64,000 bases of DNA from Flammeovirgaceae bacterium 311 (GTDB lineage Bacteria; Bacteroidota; Bacteroidia; Cytophagales; Cyclobacteriaceae): contig CP004371.1 in assembly GCA_000597885.1 (NCBI GenBank), positions 3,054,501 through 3,118,500 of the forward strand, written 5' to 3'. Of this stretch, positions 1 through 10,050 are shown one piece after another; the first letter of the stretch is position 1, and every line of letters starts with the position of its first letter. Below the pieces are notes generated by a model. That model had not been told where the DNA came from and ran no database searches. It saw nothing but the letters and a program-made list of their open reading frames with translations. Made by a program: the position numbers and the translations under genes.

Positions 1-1252
1 TGCCTTCTTCTATCTTGGTATAGATGTTTTCCAGCACCACAATGGTATCATCCACCACCAGACCAATGGCTAACACAATGCCCAGCAGCGTAAGTACATT
101 GATGGAAAAATCCAGCAGGTACATGATGAAAAAAGTACCGATCAATGAAATCGGAATGGTAATTACCGGAATAACCGTGGTACGCCAGTCGCGCAAAAAG
201 GAAAAGATGATCAGTACCACCAGCCCAAAAGCCAGGTAAATGGTCTGTTTTACTTCTGTAATGGAGTCATTGATGTAATCTGTAGTGTCAAAACCAATGC
301 CCAGCTCTATATCGGCGGGAACATCTCTTTTAAGTACTTCCAGGCGCTTGTAGAATTCTTCTGCAATTTCGATGCTGTTAGAGCCCGGCTGAGGCACCAG
401 TACCACGCCCACCATGGGAATACCGTCACGCTTCAGGATACTACGCTCGTTTTCCGGAAAAAGCTCTGCACGCCCTACATCCTGCAGGCGCACTATTACA
501 TCGCCCTGCTCTTTTAAAATGAGGTTATTATACTGCTCGGGGGTATTTAAACGGCCAATGGTACGAACGGTAAGCTCTGTAGACCTGCCCTCTACCCTGC
601 CGGAAGGCAGCTCTACGTTGTCGCGCCCAACGGCATTCAGCACATCGAGTGGGGTAAGGTTGTAGGCGGCAAGCCGTGCGGGATCCATCCACAGGCGCAT
701 GGAATAGCGCTTTTCGCCCCAGATCCGCACCTCGCTAACGCCCGGAATGGTTTGGAAGCGTTCTTTGAAGAGATTCTCCGCAACATCAGAAAGGTCGAGG
801 AGCGAGCGGCTGTCGCTCTTTAGGTTCAGGAACACGATCGGGCTGCTGTCGGCATCAGCTTTGCTCACAATAGGCGGATCGGTATCAGGCGGCAGATTTC
901 CCTGCGCGCGCGATACTTTATCGCGCACATCGTTGGCGGCTGCTTCCAGGTCAACGCCCAGCTCAAACTCTACCGTAACGGTGCTGCGGCCATCGCGGCT
1001 TACCGAGGTAAGCGATTTAATACCGGCAATGCCATTGATCGACTCCTCCAGTGGCTCTGTGATCTGGCTTTCGATAATATCTGCATTGGCACCCACATAG
1101 TTGGTACTAACTGTAATAACGGGAGGGTCCACACTGGGGTATTCCCGGATACCCAGGTAGCTGAAGCCAATTACGCCGAATATCACAATCACGATACTCA
1201 TTACAATTGCCAGCACCGGGCGATTAACACTTATTGATGATATTCCTGACAT
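1..1252 (-). CDS. RND efflux permease (AcrB/MexF type), N-terminal part
   Basis: Inner-membrane pump of the resistance-nodulation-division family, which exports hydrophobic compounds in exchange for protons. The first 417 residues are visible and the gene runs off the left edge. Reading the minus strand, the protein opens MSGISSISVNRPVLAIVMSI, with the typical first membrane helix. The porter-domain motif GVDLEAAANDVRDKVS follows, then the helices up to the TM4 segment LAIGLVVDDTIVVLENI, which holds the paired aspartates of the proton relay. The ATG at 1252 lies 2 nt after the stop of the adaptor gene, so the two are co-transcribed and probably translationally coupled. An outer-membrane TolC-like partner is not seen here. 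The substrate cannot be told from this part. Confidence 0.95.
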   Translation of the reverse strand, partial: MSGISSISVNRPVLAIVMSIVIVIFGVIGFSYLGIREYPSVDPPVITVSTNYVGANADIIESQITEPLEESINGIAGIKSLTSVSRDGRSTVTVEFELGVDLEAAANDVRDKVSRAQGNLPPDTDPPIVSKADADSSPIVFLNLKSDSRSLLDLSDVAENLFKERFQTIPGVSEVRIWGEKRYSMRLWMDPARLAAYNLTPLDVLNAVGRDNVELPSGRVEGRSTELTVRTIGRLNTPEQYNNLILKEQGDVIVRLQDVGRAELFPENERSILKRDGIPMVGVVLVPQPGSNSIEIAEEFYKRLEVLKRDVPADIELGIGFDTTDYINDSITEVKQTIYLAFGLVVLIIFSFLRDWRTTVIPVITIPISLIGTFFIMYLLDFSINVLTLLGIVLAIGLVVDDTIVVLENIYTKIEEG

Positions 1253-1254
1253 GC

Positions 1255-2376
1255 TTACTGTATTTGTGCGCTTTCTTCCCTTCTAACGATCTGCTGTACA
1301 TTGGTTACCTGAACCTGACTTCCCGGGCGCACCTGTAATATGCCGGTGGTCAGTACAGTATCGCCTGCCTGCAGGCCTTCCATAATCTGCACCTGTGTTT
1401 CTGTGCGCATGCCTATCTGTACCTTTTGCTCTGCTACTTTTCCCTGCCGGAGCACAAATACCTTATGTCCGTTAAGCTCAGGCACAACGGCCTGGGTTGG
1501 CACCAACAGGGCCTCATCCAGGGCCTGCAGGGTAAGCTGTATGCGTGCAAACTGGCCTGGCAACAGGCTATGGTCTTTATTAGGGCTAACGGCTCTTATT
1601 TTTAAGGTTCTGGTAGCAGGGTCAACCTGGGGTTCTATGGCATAGATCTCACCTGTGTAGGTTTCATCAGAGCCATCGGTGTTAAAGCTGATGCGGTCTC
1701 CTTTTTTAACACTGCTGCTGTATTTACCCGGAACAGAGAACTCTATTTTTGCAGGCTCCAGGTCATACAGGCTGGCTATAGATGTGCCTGCAGCTACATA
1801 GCTGCCTGCACTGGCAAAGCGCAAACCAACTGTACCGTTAAAAGGAGCATACATTCTTGTTTTCGCAATCTGTGCCTCCAGCAATCTGATGTCTGCTTCT
1901 GCACTGCGCAGGTCGTTTGTGGCCACATCGTATTCTTCCTGGCTTACTGCCTCGCGCTCCAGCAGCTGCCGGTAACGGCTTTCCGATTCTGTAACCAGCT
2001 GCTGGCGGGCTCTGGCTTTCTGAAGCTGTGCCTGTAAATCGGTATTGCGAATGGAAAACAGCAGCTGCCCTTTCTGGACATCCTGTCCTTCTTCAAAATT
2101 TATTGTTTCCAGCAGGCCGGATACCTCGCTTTTAAGCTCCAGCATTTCGTTGGGTAACACAGAGCCTGTTACCCGCAGGTTGTTGCTGAATGCCTGTGGT
2201 TCTACTACTGCTACCTCTACAGGAACCGGACGGTCATTTGCACCACCTCCTCCGCCAGAAGCTGCCTGCTGCTTGGGCGCTTCTTCATTCATTTGCCTGA
2301 TTTTTGGCCACGCTATTGCCAACACCACCAGCAGCAACACTACAATTATTATAATTCGCTTAGTAAGCTTGTTCAT
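1255..2376 (-). CDS. RND efflux periplasmic adaptor subunit (MFP/HlyD-like)
   Basis: Membrane-fusion protein that links the RND permease encoded just downstream to an outer-membrane channel. The 373-residue protein has an N-terminal membrane anchor (residues 5-24), a Gly-rich linker, and a lipoyl/barrel-sandwich half around VSGLLETINFEEGQDVQKGQ. An alpha-hairpin of about 70 residues follows, then the second lipoyl half (AKTRMYAPFNGTVG), a beta-barrel (about 205-290) and a membrane-proximal domain ending in GDTVLTTGILQVRPGSQVQV. Length and domain order are normal for the family. It is the first gene of a two-gene operon, with a promoter match at 2414-2446. Confidence 0.95.
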   Translation of the reverse strand: MNKLTKRIIIIVVLLLVVLAIAWPKIRQMNEEAPKQQAASGGGGGANDRPVPVEVAVVEPQAFSNNLRVTGSVLPNEMLELKSEVSGLLETINFEEGQDVQKGQLLFSIRNTDLQAQLQKARARQQLVTESESRYRQLLEREAVSQEEYDVATNDLRSAEADIRLLEAQIAKTRMYAPFNGTVGLRFASAGSYVAAGTSIASLYDLEPAKIEFSVPGKYSSSVKKGDRISFNTDGSDETYTGEIYAIEPQVDPATRTLKIRAVSPNKDHSLLPGQFARIQLTLQALDEALLVPTQAVVPELNGHKVFVLRQGKVAEQKVQIGMRTETQVQIMEGLQAGDTVLTTGILQVRPGSQVQVTNVQQIVRREESAQIQ

Positions 2377-2413
2377 TTATCAGATAAAAGAAGATGTTTA
2401 GACACAGAACCCG

Positions 2414-2446
2414 CAAATTTAACACACTTGCATGACTTGTATCAAG
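2414..2446 (-). promoter_or_regulatory. Putative Bacteroidota promoter of the RND operon
   Basis: On the minus strand TAAATTTG (2414-2421) matches the -7 consensus TAnnTTTG exactly. CTTG (2443-2446) lies 21 bp upstream as a one-mismatch -33 TTTG element. The transcript would start near 2407, about 30 nt before the ATG at 2376. The call rests on motif and spacing only. Confidence 0.45.
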
Positions 2447-2581
2447 TTTAAAACAACAAATACCGGTATATTCCATTAACGGCAAAATCAGCAGGCTATT
2501 GGCTGAAAAAGCAAACAGCAGATTTAAGTTTGATACACGGTCCTGCCTGAAGATCAACGTGTTCGGCCATAGGTTAGTTAT

Positions 2582-2612
2582 AAAAAAAGCCGACCCACAT
2601 GGATCGGCTTTT
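2582..2612 (-). terminator. Intrinsic terminator of the TonB receptor gene
   Basis: An inverted repeat AAGCCGA/TCGGCTT with a short GC-rich inner stem lies 47 nt after the receptor stop. On the minus strand a run of seven Ts follows the hairpin. It has A/T tracts on both sides and may also act in the other direction. Confidence 0.75.
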
Positions 2613-2658
2613 AATAGATGTATTTCTTTTAAGAAAGTTTAATCTGATCGGCAAAAAT

Positions 2659-5600
2659 TTATTCGCCAAAGATATAGCGTAAGCCAATTTGTCCCTGCCA
2701 GCGAGAGGCAAATGCACTAACTGCCCAAGGCTCTGTTCTTGTATTTGGATTGAACGTAAATCCATCGCGGTTACGATCATCGAAATCAACAAGTGTAACA
2801 GCATTGTTAGAGATGAAATAGCTTCTTCCCCAATCACTATTAAGCATATTACCTACGTTGAACACGTCAAAAGTAAGCTGGAAGGCATTTCTCTTTCCTG
2901 CAATGTTTACAAAGAAATCCTGCATAATGCGAAGGTCGAACTGATGCTCCCATGGTGTTCTGGCACCATTACGCTCGGCATACTGGCCACGACGAGTGCT
3001 TAAATACTCATCATTTTCAATAAAGTTATTGAATGCTTCCCACTGCTCTTGTGGCGAGTAGGTTACACCACCAGTTGTTAATGGTTCGAATGTAATTTCA
3101 GAAGCATTGGCCGGTACATACAATAGGTCATTCTGCCAGGCACCGTCTCTGTTCAAGTCACCTCTATACAGGTAAGTGAAAGGGGTACCTGATCTGCCAG
3201 AGTAGAACAGCGAGATAGTGGTTGCAAGGCTATTGGCGTACTCCAGGCGGTAGCCCAGGTTACCTACAATTCTATGGCGCAGATCATAGGCAGAATAGCT
3301 TAGCCCAGGATTGTTTGGATCTCCCACTACCTGGTTGAATTCCCAGTTAGACATTGCAGTACTGCTGTTACCACTGTTTACATCCTCAGACCTGCCATAG
3401 GTATAAGCAATCATAGACTGAATACCATTGTCAAAATTCTTTCTTAACTGACCGGTTAAGCTGTAAGTATAACCTTCGTTAGAATTTGACAGGTAGATAG
3501 CATTTGTGAAGGCCGAGTTGATTCTGCGATCAGCAGGGAACACCATACGGTCATCAGCACCGCCAGTCAATGTAGATTCCAGCGTTCCTTGAGAAGCCCT
3601 TAGGTTAATATCCTGATACAGAATGTTGTTCAGTGTTTTAGAATAAATACCTTCAACAGTAGCAACGAATCCTAAAGGCAGGGCAAAATCTGCAGCCAGA
3701 TTTGATCTCCATACCTGTGGAATCTTAAAATCATCTGAAATGGCATTCACTTCATAGGTAGTTGGTCCGCTACCAAGATTTGCACCTTGTCTTAAAGGAT
3801 CTGGCTCAAAGCCCTGACCATTATTAATGGCAGCATTCCGTACATCTACAGTACCAAATAATCCGCCAGAGTTGGAGAACTGGTTAGACAGCCACACAAA
3901 CGGAACCCGACCGGTAAATATGCCTGTACCACCGCGCACCTGCACAGAACGGTCGCCTGTTACATCCCAGTTAAAGCCCAGGCGTGGAGACCACAGTAAT
4001 TGTCCGCTAGGGGTGCGGTCGGTACGCTGGCCTTCAAAAGTGTTGGCAAACTCTTCGTTGGCAGGAGGTGCATCCGGTATGATAGGCACATCCAGACGTA
4101 AACCAAGTGTAACAGTTAATTGTCTGTTAAATGCGTACTCATCCTGAACATAGAAACCAAGCTGAGAGGCGTTGAATTGTGCAGCAGGGCGAGGATTGTT
4201 CGGATCAAGCGAATAGGTAGAACGTACCCTAGCAGGGTTGTCGTTAAAGAAATCCTCAACAGAGTTGAAATCCCAGCGACCATACAGGTTATTGATGAAC
4301 AGGTTGCGGAATTTAAAGAACTCGTTGTGAGTACCTATTGTAAAGGTGTGGTTACCAGAATAAATCTTGAAGTTATCAGTAAACTCAAAGATATCCTGAT
4401 CCAGTTCATTAGCTGTAGAGCTACGCTGTGAACCTAACTCTACCGATCCGCCACCAGGGAATCCGAAAATTTGAACCTGTGGAAAAGGATCACCTGCTGT
4501 TGCGCGATTATCACGAATGCGTGAGTAACCTACGATCAGCTTGTTTGAGAGTGTATTTGAGAACTGGCTCCTTAATTCAGCAACTGTACTATTAGTAGTG
4601 TTGTTGAACTGGTAAGCGTTGTTGCCAAAGCGGAAAGATGTATTACTTCTGCTGATGTTGTCATCAAAAGCCTTTACATAATTGTGACGCAGGGTAAGCT
4701 GATGATTAGAAGTAATGTTCCAATCCAGGCGGCCAAACAGTTTGTTGCTTTCAGTAGCAGCTGTAATAGGACCAAATGTTCCCGGGTTGTATCCATACTC
4801 ATTAACCAGGTAGTTGGTAATAGCCTGCGCATCAGTTACGCTAAGTACTGCACCTTCCTCACCGGCATTGTAAGCAATAGGCTGGGCTCTGCGGGAAAAA
4901 TCCGCATTCACGAAGAAGAATAATTTATTCTGAATGATTGGACCGCCTAAGCGTGCACCATACTGATAATCAGAAAAGTCAGCTGCTGCTTGACCAGATT
5001 CAGGATCACTGCCAATGGTGTTTTCGTTTCTGCCAAAGAAATAAACAGAACCATTAAAGTCGTTTGTACCAGAACGGGTAATAGCGTTCACACCACCACC
5101 TGTAAAGTTACCAAGCGTAATATCATAAGGTGCCAGCACAACCTGAATCTCCTGGATGGCATCCAGTGAAATAGGTTGTGTACCAGCCTGGCCGCCAGGA
5201 GTACCTGAACCGGCAAGACCAAATACGTCATTGTTTACAGCACCGTCAATGGTAATGTTGTTGTAGCGGTTGCTTACACCACCAAAAGAATTTCCATTTG
5301 CCTGTGGCGTAAGGCGTGTAAAGTCGCCCAGACTACGGCTTAAGGTTGGTAAAGTCTGCAGTTGCTGTTCACTAATGTTAGTGGCAGCACCGGTACGTCC
5401 ACTGTTCATAATAGGATCTTCCTGGGCGGTTACTACTACCTCTGCAAGCTGATCCTCTTCATCTGCCAGCGCAAAGTTAGCGTTAAACTCCTGGCCCAGG
5501 GCCAGTGTAATATCCCGCTTTTGCTGTGTGGCATAGCCTACAAAAGACGCTGTGATGGTATAAGGACCACCGGTACGTACGTTTGGCAGGTTAAAACGAC

Positions 5601-5796
5601 CATCTGCACGCGATACGGTTCCATACTGCGTACCAGTTGGACCATGCACAGCAATAATGTTTGCTCCCGGAAGGGTTTCGCCCGTTGAGCTCGTTACCAG
5701 GCCTGATATGCTTGCTGTAGTTGCACCTTGCGCCAGCACCATTTTAGGCACCAAGCAAACCGCAGCAAACAAAAATGTAAGTAAGAATTGCTTCAT
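2659..5796 (-). CDS. TonB-dependent receptor, Oar-like, with carboxypeptidase-regulatory domain
   Basis: Outer-membrane barrel that takes up a large substrate using TonB energy, or acts as an adhesion/secretion barrel as proposed for Oar proteins. I place the start at 5796 (MKQFLLTFLF...), because a clean signal peptide ending MVLAQ follows and the 17 upstream residues of the longer reading frame are not signal-like. The mature protein of about 1020 residues has a CarboxypepD-reg domain (SISGLVTSSTGETLPGANI), a plug with VNAITRSGTNDFNGSVYFF, and a long beta-barrel ending GQIGLRYIFGE. The linker TQPISLDAIQEIQVVLAPYD is typical of the Oar subgroup. No SusD partner is adjacent, so the substrate is unknown. 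Confidence 0.9.
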   Translation of the reverse strand: MKQFLLTFLFAAVCLVPKMVLAQGATTASISGLVTSSTGETLPGANIIAVHGPTGTQYGTVSRADGRFNLPNVRTGGPYTITASFVGYATQQKRDITLALGQEFNANFALADEEDQLAEVVVTAQEDPIMNSGRTGAATNISEQQLQTLPTLSRSLGDFTRLTPQANGNSFGGVSNRYNNITIDGAVNNDVFGLAGSGTPGGQAGTQPISLDAIQEIQVVLAPYDITLGNFTGGGVNAITRSGTNDFNGSVYFFGRNENTIGSDPESGQAAADFSDYQYGARLGGPIIQNKLFFFVNADFSRRAQPIAYNAGEEGAVLSVTDAQAITNYLVNEYGYNPGTFGPITAATESNKLFGRLDWNITSNHQLTLRHNYVKAFDDNISRSNTSFRFGNNAYQFNNTTNSTVAELRSQFSNTLSNKLIVGYSRIRDNRATAGDPFPQVQIFGFPGGGSVELGSQRSSTANELDQDIFEFTDNFKIYSGNHTFTIGTHNEFFKFRNLFINNLYGRWDFNSVEDFFNDNPARVRSTYSLDPNNPRPAAQFNASQLGFYVQDEYAFNRQLTVTLGLRLDVPIIPDAPPANEEFANTFEGQRTDRTPSGQLLWSPRLGFNWDVTGDRSVQVRGGTGIFTGRVPFVWLSNQFSNSGGLFGTVDVRNAAINNGQGFEPDPLRQGANLGSGPTTYEVNAISDDFKIPQVWRSNLAADFALPLGFVATVEGIYSKTLNNILYQDINLRASQGTLESTLTGGADDRMVFPADRRINSAFTNAIYLSNSNEGYTYSLTGQLRKNFDNGIQSMIAYTYGRSEDVNSGNSSTAMSNWEFNQVVGDPNNPGLSYSAYDLRHRIVGNLGYRLEYANSLATTISLFYSGRSGTPFTYLYRGDLNRDGAWQNDLLYVPANASEITFEPLTTGGVTYSPQEQWEAFNNFIENDEYLSTRRGQYAERNGARTPWEHQFDLRIMQDFFVNIAGKRNAFQLTFDVFNVGNMLNSDWGRSYFISNNAVTLVDFDDRNRDGFTFNPNTRTEPWAVSAFASRWQGQIGLRYIFGE

Positions 5797-5824
5797 ATGT
5801 GGTTGTTTAAAACTAATTACCCTG

Positions 5825-5832
5825 CAAAAGTA
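5825..5832 (-). promoter_or_regulatory. Putative -7 element upstream of the TonB receptor
   Basis: On the minus strand TACTTTTG matches TAnnTTTG exactly, 28 nt upstream of the ATG at 5796. The -33 region has only a weak TTTCG at 5856-5860. Transcription would start near 5818. Confidence 0.35.
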
Positions 5833-6235
5833 CACCCTGTCCATCATTGTGGTGGCGAAATTATGTTATAAATATGAGAACATCAAACATACATTTTTCA
5901 CAATAGCTTAACATTGGATTTCCTATAACGATTGCACTCATTCGACAAGTCAAAGACCAACAATGTATTGATTATCAGACAATTAAAATAGTATTTTTGT
6001 TTTTAAACCAGATTACTTTTCCCGCACGCTGAAATCCCTTAAACAGAATTATATTTTATAATTGATGTTTTAATCAACGTTTAACAACATTCAATCAATT
6101 ATTTACCTGTATAAAAGATGGTATTTGACTATAGCACAAAATTAATTCTTTTCCAAAATCACCTACCTCTTTAATATGCCAGCTTTGCGTTATTTTCCTT
6201 CCAAATACATATTAATGCAGTAGCATTTTTTTTTG
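5833..6235. other. Gene-free AT-rich spacer
   Basis: About 400 bp between the start of the TonB receptor and the stop of the AI-2E permease. It is strongly AT-rich, with many short A/T runs and no reading frame that looks coding. I see no clear hairpin terminator for the permease gene apart from T-rich tracts near 6230. It probably holds only regulatory sequence of the receptor. Confidence 0.5.
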
Positions 6236-7351
6236 CTAGCGATAAATTTTTTTGACAGCAGCACTTAGGCGTACCTTCCAGTCCCGGTAAGTTTTTCCAT
6301 CGTTTTTCACTTCAGCAGGCACTCCCAGTAAAAAGCCATAGGGCTTTAGTGAATCTACTGCATCAAAAATCACCTTTAGCATAGCCATAAAGGGGATAAA
6401 CAGGATCATGCCTGCCGGACCCCACACTGCACCTCCTACCAATAAGGCCAGTATAGCAGCAAAAGGATTTAACTGTACTTTATTACCCACCACTTTAGGG
6501 GTTATTAAGTTACCCTCGAGCACCTGTACCAGCCAGAATATAATGGCAATGGAAATGGGGTAAAACAGCGACTCTGTTGTGAAGAGTGCATAAAGAATGG
6601 GCAGCAAAGAGCCAATAAATATGCCTATGTAGGGAATAATGGTAAGCAGGGCCGCCAAAAAGCCAAAGAATATGGCATATTTGATGCCCACCAGCGACAG
6701 CCCTATAATATTAAGTACCGCAACAATAATAATAACAGTAAACAGCCCAAGAATATAATCCTGCATCACCTGCTGTATTTGCTCCAGTACCCTTCTTAAC
6801 CTGTCGTGCTGCTGCCGGGGCATTAAGCGGTAAAGAAACTCTTTGAAGAAACTGCGATAATAGAGCATAAAAAACAGGCCAATGGGCACAATTATCAGAT
6901 AGTTTAGCAAGCCTGCCGTTATGCTAAAAGTAGTTCTGTAAATAGCGCCGCTGTTCTGCAGGAAGTCATTCACCGATCTTCTGAAATATTCAGACTGCAC
7001 CGACTGGTCAATACCAAACTGTGCTTCAAAGTAATCCTGCATGTCATTTAACCTCTGATCAACCTTTTCACTGATCTCCGGCAGCTCCCGGCTAATGCTG
7101 TCTATCTGTAGTCCCAGCATATAACCAACCCCTGCAACAGTCCCTATCAATAGTAAGATACAAAGCACGGCAGCAATACTGCGTGGTACCAGGGCACGTT
7201 CAAACCAATAGCAGAGGGGCAAAAGCAGGAGCGAAAAAACCAGCGCCAGCGAAAGTGGTATGAGCAAACTCTTGGCTAGAATAATGGCATAAAATGTAAG
7301 AATCGCACCTAATAATGTAACTGTGTATTTAAAATAGCCGGGAAATTCCAT
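6236..7351 (-). CDS. AI-2E family transporter (PerM/YdiK-like permease)
   Basis: Inner-membrane permease of the AI-2E exporter superfamily. Members have been linked to autoinducer-2 export or to Na+/H+ antiport, and the substrate is unknown here. The 371 residues show paired N-terminal helices (10-60), a soluble stretch rich in charged residues (75-150) and a cluster of C-terminal helices. These include the family signature around LTIIPYIGIFIGSLLP and a conserved EGNLITPKVVG motif. The C-terminus is hydrophilic. The gene is divergent from the M14 peptidase gene with only 56 bp between starts. Confidence 0.9.
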   Translation of the reverse strand: MEFPGYFKYTVTLLGAILTFYAIILAKSLLIPLSLALVFSLLLLPLCYWFERALVPRSIAAVLCILLLIGTVAGVGYMLGLQIDSISRELPEISEKVDQRLNDMQDYFEAQFGIDQSVQSEYFRRSVNDFLQNSGAIYRTTFSITAGLLNYLIIVPIGLFFMLYYRSFFKEFLYRLMPRQQHDRLRRVLEQIQQVMQDYILGLFTVIIIVAVLNIIGLSLVGIKYAIFFGFLAALLTIIPYIGIFIGSLLPILYALFTTESLFYPISIAIIFWLVQVLEGNLITPKVVGNKVQLNPFAAILALLVGGAVWGPAGMILFIPFMAMLKVIFDAVDSLKPYGFLLGVPAEVKNDGKTYRDWKVRLSAAVKKIYR

Positions 7352-7407
7352 GTATCGGTTTATCTTTAGCGGCAGTAGAATATGCTATTAACTCTTAAAC
7401 GGCTAAA

Positions 7408-9987
7408 ATGCTTAAAAAGACTTTCAAATATCTCTTCCTCTTCTGCGCTGCTGCCTTTTTATTCCTACAGGCCAATGCTCAAAAGCAAGATCTCTCCTAC
7501 TACTTACCAGAGCATGTACAATTAAACCCTGCCATACCAACACCAGATTCTATTTTAGGCTGGCAGGTTGGCGAATGGCATGTAAGCCATGATAAACTGG
7601 TGGAATACATGCGGGTGCTGGCCCAGGCCTCAGACCGCATCCAGATCCAGACCACCGGCTATACCCACGAGCGGCGTCCCCTTATACTATTAACTATCAC
7701 ACATCCTGCTAACCAGCCGCGCCTGCAGGAGATCAGGCAAAAACGGCAGCAGCTGGTAAACAACCCGCAAAGCATCTCAGATGCAGAACTCGCCGGGCTG
7801 CCCGCGGTTTCTTACATGGGCTTTAGCATACACGGCAATGAAGCCAGCGGCAGCAACGCTGCCCTGCTAACGGCTTACTACCTGGCAGCAGCCCAGGGCC
7901 CGGAAATTGAACAGATGCTGCAGGATGTGGTGGTGCTGCTGGATCCCGCCTTTAACCCCGATGGCCTGCAGCGCTTCAGCAGTTGGGTAAATGCCCATAA
8001 AAGCAAAAATGAGGTGGCTGACCCGCAAAGCCGGGAGCTGAATGAGGCCTGGCCCCGTGGCCGCACCAACCATTACTGGTTCGACCTGAACCGCGACTGG
8101 CTGCCGGTACAGCAGCCAGAGTCGCAGGCACGCCTTAAAATATTCCATGAGTGGAAACCCAATGTACTGACCGACCACCACGAAATGGGCGCCGGCAGCA
8201 CCTTCTTTTTTCAGCCAGGCGTGCCCTCCCGCAACAACCCCATAACCCCGGTTGCTACCTATGAGCTCACCAAAGCCATTGCCCAGTACCATGTAACGGC
8301 ACTGGATGCCATCGGCTCTCTTTACTATTCAGAAGAAGATTTCGATGATTTTTTCTATGGCAAAGGCTCTACCTATCCCGATGTAAACGGTGCTGTGGGC
8401 ATTCTTTTTGAACAGGCCAGCTCCCGCGGCCACGCCCAGGAAAGCAATCACGGCATCCTGCGCTTTCCGTTTACCATCCGCAACCAGTTTACCACTACCC
8501 TTTCCACCCTAAAGGCTACCCATGAGCTCCGGCAGCGGCTGCTGGAACATCAGCGCTGGTTTTACCAGTCGGGGCAAAAAGAAGCTGCTGCCGATCCGGA
8601 AAAAGGATATGTATTTGGCGCATCAGGAGATGCTGCCCGCCCGCTGGAGCTGGTAGAGATGCTCAGGCGCCACCAGATTGAGGTGTACAAAGCAGCAGAA
8701 GCGCCCAGTGTGCAGGGCCGTAGCATCAGCCGGGAAAACAGTTATGTAGTACCACTCAACCAGCCACAGTACCGGCTCATCAAGGCTATTTTCGAAACCA
8801 GAAAGACTTTTACAGACAGTCTTTTTTATGATATCTCCGCCTGGACGCTGCCACTGGCCTATAACCTGCCTTACCAGGCCCTGGACAGAAGAGCGCTGGG
8901 CAGGCTGATGGGCGAAAGAATAGAATCCGTGCAAATGCCCGCTGGCAGCGTAAGCGGCGGTCAAAGCAGTTATGGCTATTTACTGCCCTGGCAGCCCCTC
9001 TATGCACCAAAGGCATTAAACCAGTTACTGCAGAAAGATCTGCGCATGCGGGTAATTACAGAACCGGTTCAGCAGGGGGGCATTACCTTTGGCCGTGGCT
9101 CTATCTGGATACCGGTACAGTCTCAGGAAATAACCGCCGATAGCCTGTACAGGCTGGTAAGCAGCGCCGCCGCAGAAAATAACCTGCAGATCCATGCCGT
9201 GGGCAGTGGCAATACCGGCGGTGTTAACCTGGGCAGCCCCAGCCTGCTGTCGGTAAAGCAGCCAAGGGTTATGCTTGCTGTGGGAGATGGCGTTTCTTCT
9301 TACGATGCCGGAGAAGTCTGGCACCTGCTCGACCAGCGATATAGTATACAGCATAGCCTGGTTCCTATGGATAAGGTACGCTCTGCTGATCTTAGCCGCT
9401 ACAACGTAATTATTTTGGCCGACGGATCCTATGGCTCCTCTGCAGATGCAGTACCCGCCCTGCGGGAGTGGCTGCGCAGGGGAGGTACTCTTATTGGTCT
9501 GCAGGGAGGCGCCCGCTGGATGGCACAAAACGGACTTAGTAATGCCAAATACAAGAAACTGGAAAACCAGGACAGCCTACTGGGGCCTCAGCCCTATGCC
9601 ACGTTGAGCCAGCGCAGGGGTGCCCGTGAAATGGGCGGCGCTATATTCCAGGCAGCAGCAGACACTACCCATCCACTTCTGTGGGGATATACCACTCCAA
9701 ATGTTAGTTTGTTTCGCACCAATACGCATGTTCTGGAGGCTACTACAGGTCTGTATGCCCATCCGCTGCGCTATACACAAAATCCGGTACAGGCAGGCTA
9801 TGTGTGGCCCGGCCACCTGGAGCATTTAAAAGGAACACCTGCCGTACAGGTATCGGCCTATGGCACCGGCCGCTCTATCGTGCTTCCCGACAATCCTGTT
9901 TTCAGGGCCTTCTGGCGAGGTTCGGAAAGAGTTTTGATCAATGCTATTTTCTTTGGAACGCTTATAGATTCACGCGCTGCAAAATAG
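7408..9987 (+). CDS. M14-family zinc carboxypeptidase, exported
   Basis: Secreted or periplasmic metallopeptidase of family M14. Residues 1-25 form a signal peptide ending ANAQ. The zinc motif HGNE lies at His142/Glu145. The third ligand is probably within TDHHEMGAG, and the substrate-binding region has WFDLNRDWLP. A second domain (about 620-859) contains VIILADGSYG and GGTLIGLQGGARW and resembles the class-I glutamine-amidotransferase-like fold often attached to Bacteroidota M14 proteins. At 859 residues it is far longer than a plain carboxypeptidase but normal for this two-domain subgroup. It is a single gene ending in a strong terminator. Confidence 0.92.
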   Translation: MLKKTFKYLFLFCAAAFLFLQANAQKQDLSYYLPEHVQLNPAIPTPDSILGWQVGEWHVSHDKLVEYMRVLAQASDRIQIQTTGYTHERRPLILLTITHPANQPRLQEIRQKRQQLVNNPQSISDAELAGLPAVSYMGFSIHGNEASGSNAALLTAYYLAAAQGPEIEQMLQDVVVLLDPAFNPDGLQRFSSWVNAHKSKNEVADPQSRELNEAWPRGRTNHYWFDLNRDWLPVQQPESQARLKIFHEWKPNVLTDHHEMGAGSTFFFQPGVPSRNNPITPVATYELTKAIAQYHVTALDAIGSLYYSEEDFDDFFYGKGSTYPDVNGAVGILFEQASSRGHAQESNHGILRFPFTIRNQFTTTLSTLKATHELRQRLLEHQRWFYQSGQKEAAADPEKGYVFGASGDAARPLELVEMLRRHQIEVYKAAEAPSVQGRSISRENSYVVPLNQPQYRLIKAIFETRKTFTDSLFYDISAWTLPLAYNLPYQALDRRALGRLMGERIESVQMPAGSVSGGQSSYGYLLPWQPLYAPKALNQLLQKDLRMRVITEPVQQGGITFGRGSIWIPVQSQEITADSLYRLVSSAAAENNLQIHAVGSGNTGGVNLGSPSLLSVKQPRVMLAVGDGVSSYDAGEVWHLLDQRYSIQHSLVPMDKVRSADLSRYNVIILADGSYGSSADAVPALREWLRRGGTLIGLQGGARWMAQNGLSNAKYKKLENQDSLLGPQPYATLSQRRGAREMGGAIFQAAADTTHPLLWGYTTPNVSLFRTNTHVLEATTGLYAHPLRYTQNPVQAGYVWPGHLEHLKGTPAVQVSAYGTGRSIVLPDNPVFRAFWRGSERVLINAIFFGTLIDSRAAK

Positions 9988-10020
9988 AAAAAGCCCCGGC
10001 CTTAGGGTCGGGGCTTTTAA
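9988..10020. terminator. Bidirectional intrinsic terminator
   Basis: The hairpin AAGCCCCG...CGGGGCTT has a 9-10 nt loop and is flanked by an A run on the left and a T run on the right. It sits between the convergent M14 peptidase and small barrel genes and can serve both. Confidence 0.85.
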
Positions 10021-10050
10021 TTTTAAAATCTTTTCTAGAGAAAACTACTC

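Noticed and set aside
2360-2557. 65-residue frame overlapping the adaptor gene start
   Set aside because: It overlaps the promoter and 5' end of the adaptor gene and shows no conserved-looking sequence.
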